A DNA stretch of 64,000 nucleotides, from assembly GCA_910584645.1 (NCBI GenBank), contig CAJUAU010000014.1, forward strand, positions 13,621-77,620, in the 5' to 3' direction. Position numbers and translations under genes: made by a program. Each line of letters starts with the position of its first letter. Positions within the stretch are counted from its first letter, which is position 1. The notes under the pieces are model-generated. The model was not told the DNA's origin and searched no databases. It saw only the letters and a program-made list of their open reading frames with translations. Source of the stretch: an uncultured Eubacterium sp. Lineage in GTDB: Bacteria > Bacillota > Clostridia > Lachnospirales > Lachnospiraceae. Shown one piece after another: positions 48,813 through 57,809 of the stretch.

Positions 48813-51368
48813 ATGAAAAACAAAACATCCCGCTTTCTTATTGGAAGTTTCATTTTGGTATTTATATTAAGTGCATTCATTTTTATCTTTCTTATGAACC
48901 GCATGGCAGATAAGAGCAGAGATACCTCTGCCAAGATCGGAAATTTTTATATGGAAAGAATGAGCTCTGAGATCACCAAACACTTTGAGACAACCATGGA
49001 CATCAAGTTATCCCAGGTGGAGGGCATGATCAACGCGACGCCCCCTGACGGAGACCTGAAAGGCAGCAAATTAATAGAAGCTATGGCAGCTGGCGCTGCT
49101 TCTAGAAATTTTAATTTTTTGGCACTTTATGCTGAAGACGGCAGCGTTGAACTGATCCTGGGCGATGACGTGACCATCGCCGACTCCGAACCATTTTTTT
49201 CCTCCTTAAAAAATGGGGATAAAAAAATAGCCATTGCAAGTACCCCTGACCCGGAATTAGAACTTGTACTGCTGGGCGTTCCCTGCGAGTATGAGATGAA
49301 CGGCGGGAAAAAAAGTATCGCACTGGTAGGCGGCATCGATATTAAATTTATAAGTGACACACTTTCCCTTGATGATCAGAATACTGAGACATATTCACAT
49401 ATTATAAGAAGAAATGGTGATTTTGTCATAAAGAGCGGTTCCGCGGTATTGAATAACTATTATGAACGCCTGGATAAAATGGTGCTGGATACGGATGATC
49501 GGGGCGTGGACCACTATATAAAAAATTTTCAGAATGCTATAAATAACCGGGTTTTATACTCCGATATCATCTCCACCAATGAGGGTATAAAATGTGTGTA
49601 CTGCACTCCCCTTTCCTATTCGGAATGGTTTCTGGTAACTGCTATGTCCTACGACGCGCTGGATGATATTATACTTGACCTGGATGATCAAAGACTGATT
49701 TCCTTTTTGATGGCATTATCCCTGATGTACATTATATTCATGATAGTATTTACAGTATTTTATAAGCTGGCAAAAAACCAGCTTATAGCGGTGAAGCAGG
49801 CGCGAAATGAAGCCGTCAAGGCTAACCAGGCAAAGAGCGAGTTCCTGTCAAATATGAGCCACGATATCCGTACACCTATGAATGCCATTGTGGGAATGAC
49901 CACAATAGCCACAGCGAATATCGACAACAAAGAACAGTTATTGAACTGTCTGAAAAAAATTACATTGTCCAGCCGTCATCTGCTCGGTCTGATCAATGAT
50001 ATCCTAGATATGTCAAAGATTGAGAGTGGAAAAATGACACTGAACATAGAGCTGATCTCACTGCGTGAAGCGATGGAGAGCATCGTAAGTGTGATACAGC
50101 CCCAGGTAAAAGCAAAGAATCAAAAATTTGACATATTTATTTCCAACATATTGTCTGAAAATGTATATTGTGACAGCGTCCGGCTGAATCAGGTGCTGAT
50201 CAACTTCATGTCTAATGCCTTCAAGTTCACACCAGAGGGCGGGGAGATCCACATTTATGTAGATCAGGAAGAATCACCAAAGGGCGATAATTATGTTCGT
50301 GTCAACTTCCGTATTAAAGATAGTGGTATCGGCATGACACCGGAATTCCAGGAAATAATGTTTGACGCCTTTGAGCGGGAAGACAATCTGAGAGTACACA
50401 AAACAGAAGGAACCGGTCTTGGCATGGCAATCAACAAACACATCATTGATGCCATGGAGGGAACGATAGAAGTCCACAGTGAACTTCAAAAGGGAACCGA
50501 ATTCCATGTCATCCTTGACCTGGAAAGGGCTACGGTCTCAGAGGCAGATATGATCCTTCCCCCCTGGAACATGCTTCTTGTGGATGACGATGAGCAGCTG
50601 TGCAAAGATACCGCAGCAAATCTAAAAGAAATGTCTGTTACATGTGACTGGACTCTTGATGGTGAGTCTGCCATCGAAATGGTGGAAGAACATTTAAGAA
50701 AACACAATGATTATCAGATCGTTCTGCTGGACTGGAAAATGGAGGGGATGAGCGGTATAGAAACAGCAAGAGAGCTGCGTAAGCGTTTTGGAAGCGACAT
50801 TCCCATCCTTCTTATATCTGCTTACGACTGGAGTGATATTGAAGAGGACGCCAAAGACGCAGGAATCAGCGGATTCATTGGCAAACCATTATTTAAATCC
50901 ACTCTTTACCACGGACTGATGCAGTTTATGGATCCGATCCAGGGCAAACAGCAGGAACAGACAAAAAAGAACAGAGACTTTAATGGTATTAAAATATTAC
51001 TGGCAGAAGACAATGACCTCAATTATGAAATCGCCAATGAACTTCTTACCAGCATAGGCATGGAAGTGGAGTGGGCGCAAAATGGCCAGATCTGTGTAGA
51101 GATGTTCCAGAATTCTGAAGAAGGCTATTATGATGCGATACTTATGGATATCCGTATGCCGATCATGACAGGATATGAAGCAAGTGCAAAAATACGTACC
51201 CTGGACCGCTCCGATGCCGATCTGCCAATTATTGCGATGACAGCGGATGCCTTTTCCGAAGACGTAAAAAAATGCCTGGATCACGGGATGAACGCCCATA
51301 CTTCCAAGCCGATTGATATGGACGTCCTGACACGGGTACTGGCACGTTTCCTGCCAGAAAAAGAATAG
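48813..51368 (+). CDS. Hybrid sensor histidine kinase with two receiver domains
   Basis: 851 aa. TM1 (~10-28), extracellular Cache-like sensor (~30-290), TM2 (~293-318), HisKA with FLSNMSHDIRTPMNAIVG (phospho-His ~348), HATPase (~450-570) with NQVLINFMSNAFKFTP, DSGIGM and EGTGLGMAI. Receiver 1 (~585-700) starts MLLVDDDEQL with Asp in VLLDWKMEG (~638); receiver 2 (~725-845) starts ILLAEDNDLNYEIA with Asp in AILMDIRMPIMTG. No output domain, so phosphate probably passes to a partner encoded elsewhere. Start is ATG 6 nt after GAGGTG; a GTG nine nt upstream overlaps the ribosome site. Such membrane hybrid kinases with tandem receivers often control cyclic-di-GMP or virulence regulators. Monocistronic. 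Confidence 0.93.
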   Translation: MKNKTSRFLIGSFILVFILSAFIFIFLMNRMADKSRDTSAKIGNFYMERMSSEITKHFETTMDIKLSQVEGMINATPPDGDLKGSKLIEAMAAGAASRNFNFLALYAEDGSVELILGDDVTIADSEPFFSSLKNGDKKIAIASTPDPELELVLLGVPCEYEMNGGKKSIALVGGIDIKFISDTLSLDDQNTETYSHIIRRNGDFVIKSGSAVLNNYYERLDKMVLDTDDRGVDHYIKNFQNAINNRVLYSDIISTNEGIKCVYCTPLSYSEWFLVTAMSYDALDDIILDLDDQRLISFLMALSLMYIIFMIVFTVFYKLAKNQLIAVKQARNEAVKANQAKSEFLSNMSHDIRTPMNAIVGMTTIATANIDNKEQLLNCLKKITLSSRHLLGLINDILDMSKIESGKMTLNIELISLREAMESIVSVIQPQVKAKNQKFDIFISNILSENVYCDSVRLNQVLINFMSNAFKFTPEGGEIHIYVDQEESPKGDNYVRVNFRIKDSGIGMTPEFQEIMFDAFEREDNLRVHKTEGTGLGMAINKHIIDAMEGTIEVHSELQKGTEFHVILDLERATVSEADMILPPWNMLLVDDDEQLCKDTAANLKEMSVTCDWTLDGESAIEMVEEHLRKHNDYQIVLLDWKMEGMSGIETARELRKRFGSDIPILLISAYDWSDIEEDAKDAGISGFIGKPLFKSTLYHGLMQFMDPIQGKQQEQTKKNRDFNGIKILLAEDNDLNYEIANELLTSIGMEVEWAQNGQICVEMFQNSEEGYYDAILMDIRMPIMTGYEASAKIRTLDRSDADLPIIAMTADAFSEDVKKCLDHGMNAHTSKPIDMDVLTRVLARFLPEKE

Positions 51369-51377
51369 AATATAACA

Positions 51378-51416
51378 AAAGCTGGAATATCTGTCAGGTT
51401 TCCAGCTTTTTTATAT
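51378..51416. terminator. Bidirectional terminator between convergent genes
   Basis: AAAAGCTGGAA pairs with TTCCAGCTTTT, followed by TTTATAT on the plus strand; on the minus strand the stem is followed by TTGTTAT. It lies 10 nt after the hybrid kinase stop and 22 nt from the BceS-like stop. Confidence 0.85.
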
Positions 51417-51437
51417 ATTTTTCCTTGTGGCATAATT

Positions 51438-52442
51438 TCATAAATAATAATCATCCCTGCCAAACTCTATCGTAATTTTTGTAAATTTTCCTTCCTCCGA
51501 CTCCAGCCAGATCCGGTGTCCCAGTTTTTCACACATCTTACGGCAAATATACAATCCCATACCGGTAGAGGCGGTCACCTTTCTCCCATTCTCTCCTGTA
51601 AATGATTTTTCAAAAACCCTCTGGATATCCCCGGCAGCGACGCCGATCCCATGATCCTCCACCGAAAGTCTCACAATACCGGAATCCTCCTCCACAGAAA
51701 AGCCAATATAAGGCTTCGATGGTTTTTGATATTTCACACTATTACTTATGATCTGGCCCAGCATAAATTTGATCCACTTGGCATCGGATACGACGGTTAC
51801 TTCCGTATTCTCCTTGGCAATCTTAAAATGACCATGGATCAGCTCTTCTTTGTGTTCCAGAAGTACCTCATTAATCAGCTGGTCCAGCCGGCATTCTTTC
51901 ATCAGGTAATCTTTCCGGGGCGCGTCCGCACGTACATAATACAGGATCTGCTCCACATATTGGGAGATCTTCCCAACCTGCAGGCGGTAACTTCCAATAT
52001 CTATCTTTTCATTGTAGTTCATCAGAGACAGGGCGGAGATGGGAATCTTGATCTCATGGATCCACATCTCCACATAATCCTTAAACTCCCGTACCAGACG
52101 CCCCATATCTCCCACCCGCTCATTCATGGATTTATCGATATCATACAACGCATCATAAAAAAGCTGTCCCTCCAGAAACTCCGGCCTGCGTACCATCTCT
52201 GTGATCAAATACTTTTTATCCAGCTCTTCCAGGTTATGGAATAATTCCCCATAAAAAGCACTCTTCTTCTGGTATTCACATACCCACATCACGGTCAGGA
52301 CCACCATCTCCAGGAATACGGTGCTCCCCCAAAAAAAGGCATGCACTCCCAGCGCTGTGCCGATAAGTGCCACCAATAACATCTGTATGAGCAAGATGAT
52401 GATCCACCCCGCCTTTTCTTTTAAAAAATCTCTTCCTCTCAT
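51438..52442 (-). CDS. BceS-type intramembrane-sensing histidine kinase
   Basis: 334 aa. Two TM helices (~11-30 and ~35-53) separated by only a few residues, the hallmark of intramembrane-sensing kinases. Dimerisation region with MWIHEIKIPISALSLM (phospho-His ~128), HATPase with LGQIISNSVKYQ (N-box), VEDHGIGV (G1) and STGMGLYICRKMCEKLG (G2). Such kinases do not sense peptides directly but respond to their BceAB transporter. Its ATG overlaps the regulator's TGA (ATGA). No transporter gene is next to it; the Bce-type pair at 18.8-21.5 kb is a candidate partner. Confidence 0.92.
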   Translation of the reverse strand: MRGRDFLKEKAGWIIILLIQMLLVALIGTALGVHAFFWGSTVFLEMVVLTVMWVCEYQKKSAFYGELFHNLEELDKKYLITEMVRRPEFLEGQLFYDALYDIDKSMNERVGDMGRLVREFKDYVEMWIHEIKIPISALSLMNYNEKIDIGSYRLQVGKISQYVEQILYYVRADAPRKDYLMKECRLDQLINEVLLEHKEELIHGHFKIAKENTEVTVVSDAKWIKFMLGQIISNSVKYQKPSKPYIGFSVEEDSGIVRLSVEDHGIGVAAGDIQRVFEKSFTGENGRKVTASTGMGLYICRKMCEKLGHRIWLESEEGKFTKITIEFGRDDYYL

Positions 52443-53107
52443 CCCATCACATACCCGATCCCTCTCTTGGTCCGGATCAGATCTTCCACACCATATTCCT
52501 TTAATTTCGTCCGGACACGGTTAACATTCACCGTCAAGGTATTATCATCCACAAATTCTTCCGTATCCCATAGATAACTGATCAGTTCATCTCTTGCTAC
52601 GATCTTTCCCTGATGTTTCATCAGATATACGAGTATCTTCATCTCATTTTTCGTCAGATCCACCTCTTCCTCTCTGATATAAAGAATTCCTCTCTCCCTG
52701 TCCAGGCGCAGGCTGCCACAGGTAAGCACCGTCTGTTCGGACGAGTGGGCAAGCCGCTTAAATACCGCCTCTATATGCAGTAAAAGAATCGCCGGATTGT
52801 AGGGTTTTGCGATAAAATCATCCGCTCCATAGCTCATGCAGATCACTTCGTCCATCTCCGTATTTTTACTTGTCACGATGATAACGGGAACCTCTGAATT
52901 GTGTCTGACTTTCTTTAGGACCGCCGTCCCGTCCGCCCCCGGCAACGTCAAATCCAGAAGAACCATGTCTGCCTCCGCTGCAAGGATCTGTTCTGCACAA
53001 TCCACATAATCCGTCACAATACTGCAGTCATATCCATTATTCATAAGAAAGTCAGCCAGCTGACTGCTGATCACCGGATCGTCCTCAACGATCACTATCT
53101 TCTTCAT
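52439..53107 (-). CDS. BceR-type OmpR-family response regulator
   Basis: 222 aa. Receiver domain with VEDD (~7-10), Asp in MVLLDLTLPGADG (~52) and Lys in DFIAKPYN (~101), then a winged-helix domain with VARDELISYLWDTEEFVDDNTLTVNVNRVRTKL (in part), a recognition-helix signature of BceR/VraR-like regulators (VDDNTLTVNV). Regulators of this class bind inverted repeats upstream of transporter genes. Coupled to the kinase by ATGA. Confidence 0.93.
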   Translation of the reverse strand: MKKIVIVEDDPVISSQLADFLMNNGYDCSIVTDYVDCAEQILAAEADMVLLDLTLPGADGTAVLKKVRHNSEVPVIIVTSKNTEMDEVICMSYGADDFIAKPYNPAILLLHIEAVFKRLAHSSEQTVLTCGSLRLDRERGILYIREEEVDLTKNEMKILVYLMKHQGKIVARDELISYLWDTEEFVDDNTLTVNVNRVRTKLKEYGVEDLIRTKRGIGYVMG

Positions 53108-53161
53108 GTCATCCCCCCGTCCTGAGCCAGGCGCTGCCAGGCCCCATTCTTTGCTGTTTTT

Positions 53162-53190
53162 ATATTATTATACTTAAGTCCATTTTTCAA
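53162..53190 (-). promoter_or_regulatory. Promoter of the BceRS-like pair
   Basis: Minus strand: TTGAAA (53190-53185), 17-nt spacer, TAATAT (53167-53162), 55 nt before the regulator's start. Confidence 0.6.
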
Positions 53191-53211
53191 CAAAAAATCA
53201 CAATAATATAG

Positions 53212-53241
53212 TTGCTCTGCAAAGGATTTCTATGATACAAT
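53212..53241 (+). promoter_or_regulatory. Promoter of the chemoreceptor gene
   Basis: TTGCTC (53212-53217), 18-nt spacer, TACAAT (53236-53241), 35 nt before the start codon. The -35 is weak. Confidence 0.5.
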
Positions 53242-53275
53242 GTTCGTAATTATGATAATTTGGAGGAGAAAGCAA

Positions 53276-55219
53276 ATGCAGAGCTACAGTGAAAAATTTC
53301 AAAAAGAAATTGTGAAGTACCTTAGAATCAGTATCATATCCATTCTAACGCTGGCACTGGTCCTGGTAGGCTGGCTTGAAATCACTTCCTTTCAGGATAA
53401 GAATGCAATGCTGAAATCCCAGAGCCACCATAATGTAGAAAGCTGGTTTAATGAAAGAATCAGTATCCTGGATTCTTTCATGTCTTATATCAGCTATGAC
53501 ACAGACATCATGAATGATTATGACGCAACACAAAAATACCTGGAAGCCGCCGCAAAGAAGTACAAAGATCTTCTGAGCGCATACATCGGAGCCCCTTCCT
53601 TTAAAACAAAAATGATCTGCAGCGACAACTGGATCCCGGAAGATGATTATGTGGTGGCAGAACGCGACTGGTATTCCGGCGCCACGAAAAATAATGGGCT
53701 TTTTGTATCCGAGCCCTATGTAGATGCTACCTACGGCGAACTTTGTATCACCATATCCAAACCAATCGCTGGTACTGATGCCGTCATCGCCATTGACATC
53801 ACCCTGACTACCCTTCAGGAAGCTATAAACAGCTTTTGTACCGATCTTCAGATGGTCAGCCTGATCTCTTCTGAGGGCACAGTGGTCACATGCCCCATGG
53901 AAAAATACGCTATGACAGATAAAAATTCTGTAAAAGCAGCAGACACCCCCTTTGGTTCTGTCCGGGAAAATAAAAGTTCTCTGATCCGCACCTCAGGACT
54001 CCGTTATTATTTTACGACAGCTGTGCCATTGGAAGATATTTCCTATCAGCTCTATGTAAGCACTGGAACAAGAACCATCCTGATTCAATTTGCCCTGCTG
54101 ATCTTTGTCTATTTATTAATTCTGTTCCTCTACATCTTTGGTTTCAAAAAGCTGATCATCAAAGTGATAACAGACGGTTTTCAGCCTTTTGAACGGATTA
54201 AGGAAAAGATTCTGGCACTTTCCGACTGCCAGCTGGATGTCCGTTTTACAGAGGATACAAACATCCAGGATATCAAAGAACTACAGGATGCCCTTGACAC
54301 CATGGCCTCAACCCTGCAGAGTTATATTCAGGATATATGCCAGATCCTGTCCCAGGTATCTGACAACGATCTCAGCGCTAAAAGTGAAATCACCTATCGG
54401 GGGGATTTTGTAGAGATTCAGTCTGCCATCAACCAGATCATTGAGAAATTTAGAAATATAATTGGAGACATCAATACCGTCTCCGCAGATCTGAATACTT
54501 CATCTGGACAAATCGCCGCGGTGGCAGAAGAAATTGCCGGTAACAGTTCAGAACAAACCCGCTCCATGGGAGAACTCAGACAGGAATTCGACCGGTTCCG
54601 CCAGGACATGACGCAGATCCATGAACAGATTATTCATACCAATGAGGCAATTGCCGGCAACAGCGAAGCACTGAATGATATCGGAAGCAACGGAATGAAA
54701 AAACTGACGGAAAGCATAGGACAGATCCAGACAAGCTCTGAGTCCATCTCCGAATTTGTAAGTAAAATAGAAAGTATTTCTTCCCAGACCCAGATGCTGT
54801 CGCTGAATGCCTCCATTGAGGCGGCGCGGGCAGGCGAAGCCGGAAAAGGATTTGCCGTAGTTGCTGGTGAGATCAGCAAGCTCAGTGAAGATACCATGAG
54901 GGCAAACCTTGAGATCGCCCAGATCATCAACGATAACAATTCCTATGTCAGGGAGGGAATTGAGATTGCGGACTCCACAAGGGAAACCCTTCTTGCCTCT
55001 CTGAGCGATAACCGCAAAATGACAGAGGAGATGGAACAGATCACCAACATTCTCGACTCCCTGCTGGATCATACCCAGCAGATCGAATCGGAACTTCTGG
55101 TCTCTGTAAGGCTTGGCGAAGAAAATGTAACTATGACGGATACCTGCTGTTCCACTACAGAAGAGCTTCTTACCAGCTCAAATACGTTAAAGGGAAATGT
55201 AGAAAAATATATATTATAA
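53276..55219 (+). CDS. Methyl-accepting chemotaxis protein with dCache sensor
   Basis: 647 aa. TM1 (~16-36), extracellular dCache-like domain (~45-270) with RDWYSGATKNNGLFVSEPYVDATYGELCITISKPI (in part) typical of Cache ligand pockets, TM2 (~270-295), HAMP-like linker, and a signalling domain with the conserved hairpin LSLNASIEAARAGEAGKGFAVVAGEISKLSEDT (in part, ~505-540). The cytoplasmic domain is relatively short. It signals to CheA in the cytoplasm. The start at 53276 follows GGAGGAGAAAGCAA. No other chemotaxis genes are in the window. Confidence 0.95.
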   Translation: MQSYSEKFQKEIVKYLRISIISILTLALVLVGWLEITSFQDKNAMLKSQSHHNVESWFNERISILDSFMSYISYDTDIMNDYDATQKYLEAAAKKYKDLLSAYIGAPSFKTKMICSDNWIPEDDYVVAERDWYSGATKNNGLFVSEPYVDATYGELCITISKPIAGTDAVIAIDITLTTLQEAINSFCTDLQMVSLISSEGTVVTCPMEKYAMTDKNSVKAADTPFGSVRENKSSLIRTSGLRYYFTTAVPLEDISYQLYVSTGTRTILIQFALLIFVYLLILFLYIFGFKKLIIKVITDGFQPFERIKEKILALSDCQLDVRFTEDTNIQDIKELQDALDTMASTLQSYIQDICQILSQVSDNDLSAKSEITYRGDFVEIQSAINQIIEKFRNIIGDINTVSADLNTSSGQIAAVAEEIAGNSSEQTRSMGELRQEFDRFRQDMTQIHEQIIHTNEAIAGNSEALNDIGSNGMKKLTESIGQIQTSSESISEFVSKIESISSQTQMLSLNASIEAARAGEAGKGFAVVAGEISKLSEDTMRANLEIAQIINDNNSYVREGIEIADSTRETLLASLSDNRKMTEEMEQITNILDSLLDHTQQIESELLVSVRLGEENVTMTDTCCSTTEELLTSSNTLKGNVEKYIL

Positions 55220-55229
55220 ATGATTTTTC

Positions 55230-56087
55230 TCAGAACCTGCCTAAACTTTTTCTCATCTTGGAAGGAGAGACGCCATAAGTCTTTTTAAAGAGTTTACTGA
55301 AATGATAGGCGTCTTCATAACCGACTTTTTCGGCGATCTCTCCTATAGACAGGGAAGCTCCTGATTCCAGGAGAGCCTTCGCCTTCTCCATTCTTACACG
55401 GATCAGATAATGGATGGGAGACTCTCCCATCTCTGATTTGAAGATCTTGGAGATATAAAAGGGGCTGAGATACATATTTTCAGCGATATGGTCCAGTGTG
55501 ATCTTATCCGCATAATGCTCTTCAAGATAATCGGCAATCTTTTCTGCGGTATCTTTCTTTCCCGCATAGTCAAATTCCTTTCTCTCTGACAGTTCCACCT
55601 GTCCAGTCTCTTCTCTGACAACGTTTAATAGCAGCTGTACAAGAAATGATTTGAGCATAAAATAACGCCCTGGCATTTTTGCCTGATTTTCTTTCACCAT
55701 CTCTTCACAGATGCGGAAGATCCTCCTCTGGGTCTTTCCCTTCGTATGCAGAACATTTCCACCATCCCTCAGCTCTATATGGTTTGGCTTCATACCACAG
55801 AAACTTACATCGGTAAAGCCGAAAAAAAACTCCACCCGTCCCTTTTCACTGTCACCAATGATACTCTCATGTCTTGTTCCCGGATTAAAGATGAGTACAT
55901 CCCCGGTCTGTACCGGTATGTACTCATCATCCAGATGATAAATCCCCTCACCCTCCAAAATAACTCCAATCTCAGGAAAATCATGGCTGTGGTAATTATG
56001 TTCACTCTCTTTGCGGTCAATTTTTACCCCAAATAAAAAGGTGGGATTTAATTCCTCTGTAACCAGATCAAATCGTATATCATCCAT
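55230..56087 (-). CDS. AraC-family transcriptional regulator with cupin domain
   Basis: 285 aa. The N-terminal cupin (~20-110: YHSHDFPEIGVILEGEGIYHLDDEYIPVQTGDVLIFNPG, in part) probably binds a small ligand, often a sugar. The C-terminal double HTH (~185-280) has IAENMYLSPFYISKIFKSEMGESPIHYL and IGEIAEKVGYEDAYHFSKLFKKTYGVSP. It follows panC by 13 nt on the same strand and could be co-transcribed, but a link to pantothenate is not obvious. Converges with the chemoreceptor gene (11 nt gap). Confidence 0.92.
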   Translation of the reverse strand: MDDIRFDLVTEELNPTFLFGVKIDRKESEHNYHSHDFPEIGVILEGEGIYHLDDEYIPVQTGDVLIFNPGTRHESIIGDSEKGRVEFFFGFTDVSFCGMKPNHIELRDGGNVLHTKGKTQRRIFRICEEMVKENQAKMPGRYFMLKSFLVQLLLNVVREETGQVELSERKEFDYAGKKDTAEKIADYLEEHYADKITLDHIAENMYLSPFYISKIFKSEMGESPIHYLIRVRMEKAKALLESGASLSIGEIAEKVGYEDAYHFSKLFKKTYGVSPSKMRKSLGRF

Positions 56088-56099
56088 CCGTTGTCTCTC

Positions 56100-56945
56100 C
56101 TAAAAACCGGCAATAAAATTATCGATAAGTCTTGTCTTTCCAATATAGACAGCCACTGCTGCCAGAACCTCTCCCTGGATCTGATCCACGGGTTTCAACG
56201 TATCCCAGTCTACCACCTCGACATAGTCGATCCTTGCCAGCGCCTCACCCTCTATGGTGTTCCGGATCGCCGCCACAATCTTCTCTGCACTCTTCTCACC
56301 AGCCTGCAGAAGCCTTTCACCCTCGGATAAAGCCCTGTGAAGAATTACAGCCGCCTTTCTTTCCTCTTCATTTAAATAAGTATTACGGGAGCTCTTTGCC
56401 AGTCCATCCGCCTCTCTCACGATAGGACAGCCCACGATCTCCAGATCAAAATTCAGATCTCTTACCATCCGGCGGACCACAGCCAGTTGCTGGGCGTCCT
56501 TCTGGCCAAAATATGCCCGGTCCGGCGCTACGATATGGAACAGCTTTGACACCACCGTACACACACCCCGGAAGTGGGTAGGCCTGGACTTGCCACAAAG
56601 CCCTTTGGTAAGGTCGTCCATATCCACAAAGGTACAAAAATCCTCAAAATACATTTCTCCATCTGCCGGATGAAAAACCAAATCTGCTCCTGCCTCTTCA
56701 CAGATTTTTCCATCCCGTTCCAGGTCTCTGGGATAGCTCGCCAGATCTTCGCTGGGACCAAACTGGATGGGATTTACAAATACACTGACCACCACCCGGT
56801 CATTTTCCTCCACCGCCTTATCGATCAGGCTCTTATGCCCCTCGTGAAGATATCCCATGGTAGGTACCAGCCCCACAGACAATCCTTCTCTTTTCCACAC
56901 TTTTACCTGTTCTCTGACATCCTTTATCGTCTCTGCAATCTGCAT
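56100..56945 (-). CDS. panC: Pantothenate synthetase
   Basis: 281 aa. Joins pantoate and β-alanine with ATP to give pantothenate. VPTMGYLHEGHKSLI carries the HIGH-like nucleotide motif (~30-43), VFVNPIQFGPSEDLASYPR and YFGQKDAQQLAVVRRM are characteristic, and ADGLAKSSRNTYL is the KMSKS-like region. GAAGGGG precedes the ATG; the earlier in-frame ATG six codons upstream overlaps the panB stop. Second-last gene of a DUF2520-panB-panC run; panD is not in the window. Confidence 0.97.
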   Translation of the reverse strand: MQIAETIKDVREQVKVWKREGLSVGLVPTMGYLHEGHKSLIDKAVEENDRVVVSVFVNPIQFGPSEDLASYPRDLERDGKICEEAGADLVFHPADGEMYFEDFCTFVDMDDLTKGLCGKSRPTHFRGVCTVVSKLFHIVAPDRAYFGQKDAQQLAVVRRMVRDLNFDLEIVGCPIVREADGLAKSSRNTYLNEEERKAAVILHRALSEGERLLQAGEKSAEKIVAAIRNTIEGEALARIDYVEVVDWDTLKPVDQIQGEVLAAVAVYIGKTRLIDNFIAGF

Positions 56946-56962
56946 TTTTATTTCCCCTTCCA

Positions 56963-57790
56963 TTAATACAATTTCTCGATCACACTATCATCTACTGTGT
57001 ACTCATGCTCTGCCGCCGGAAACACCCCGCTCTGCACTTCTTCGATATACTGTTTCACCGCAGTCTTCATCACTTCGCCAATATTGGCAAACCGCTTCAC
57101 AAACTTTGGTGTGAAATCAGAAAACATTCCCAGCATGTCCTGATAGACAAGTACCTGTCCATCACAACCATTTCCTGCACCGATGCCGATAGTTGGAATC
57201 TTGATCTGTTCCGTGATCATATCCGCCAGCTTCCTCGGTATCCCCTCGATCACCACGGCAAAGGCCCCCGCTTCCTCCACCGCCCTGGCATCTTCCAAAA
57301 GTTTTCTCGCTGCCGCCTCACTTTTTCCCTGAACTTTAAATCCGCCAAAGGCATTGATGGACTGCGGTGTCAGGCCGATATGGGCACAGACCGGAATCCC
57401 CGCCTCTACAATAGCTTTGATCTGGGGACACACCTCTACTCCACCTTCCAGTTTTACAGCATCCGCCCGTCCTTCTTTCATCAGCCGCCCGGCATTCACC
57501 AAGGCATCATACACAGAAGTCTGATAGGACATAAATGGCATATCAATGATAACAAGAGCTTCCTTCGCTCCCCTCGCCACCGCAGCCCCGTGATGGATCA
57601 TATCCTCCATCGTCACACTGATGGTATCTTCATAACCTAAGATCACATTTCCCAGGGAATCCCCCACCAGAATACTATTTACTCCTACCTCGTCAAACAG
57701 CTTTGCCGTGGAATAATCATAGGCGGTGAGCATCGTCAGCTTATCCCCCTCTTCCTTTGCCTTCTGAAATGTCATTACAGTATTTTTCAT
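56963..57790 (-). CDS. panB: 3-methyl-2-oxobutanoate hydroxymethyltransferase
   Basis: 275 aa. Makes ketopantoate from α-ketoisovalerate and methylene-THF; Mg-dependent decamer. LTAYDYSTAKLFDEVGVNSILVGDSLGNV (in part), the VTMEDMIHHGAAVARG region, and GIPVCAHIGLTPQSINAFGGFKVQG are diagnostic. The start at 57790 follows GGAGGCAATAAG. It lies 20 nt downstream of the DUF2520 gene. Confidence 0.97.
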   Translation of the reverse strand: MKNTVMTFQKAKEEGDKLTMLTAYDYSTAKLFDEVGVNSILVGDSLGNVILGYEDTISVTMEDMIHHGAAVARGAKEALVIIDMPFMSYQTSVYDALVNAGRLMKEGRADAVKLEGGVEVCPQIKAIVEAGIPVCAHIGLTPQSINAFGGFKVQGKSEAAARKLLEDARAVEEAGAFAVVIEGIPRKLADMITEQIKIPTIGIGAGNGCDGQVLVYQDMLGMFSDFTPKFVKRFANIGEVMKTAVKQYIEEVQSGVFPAAEHEYTVDDSVIEKLY

Positions 57791-57809
57791 GCTTATTGCC
57801 TCCATCGAG

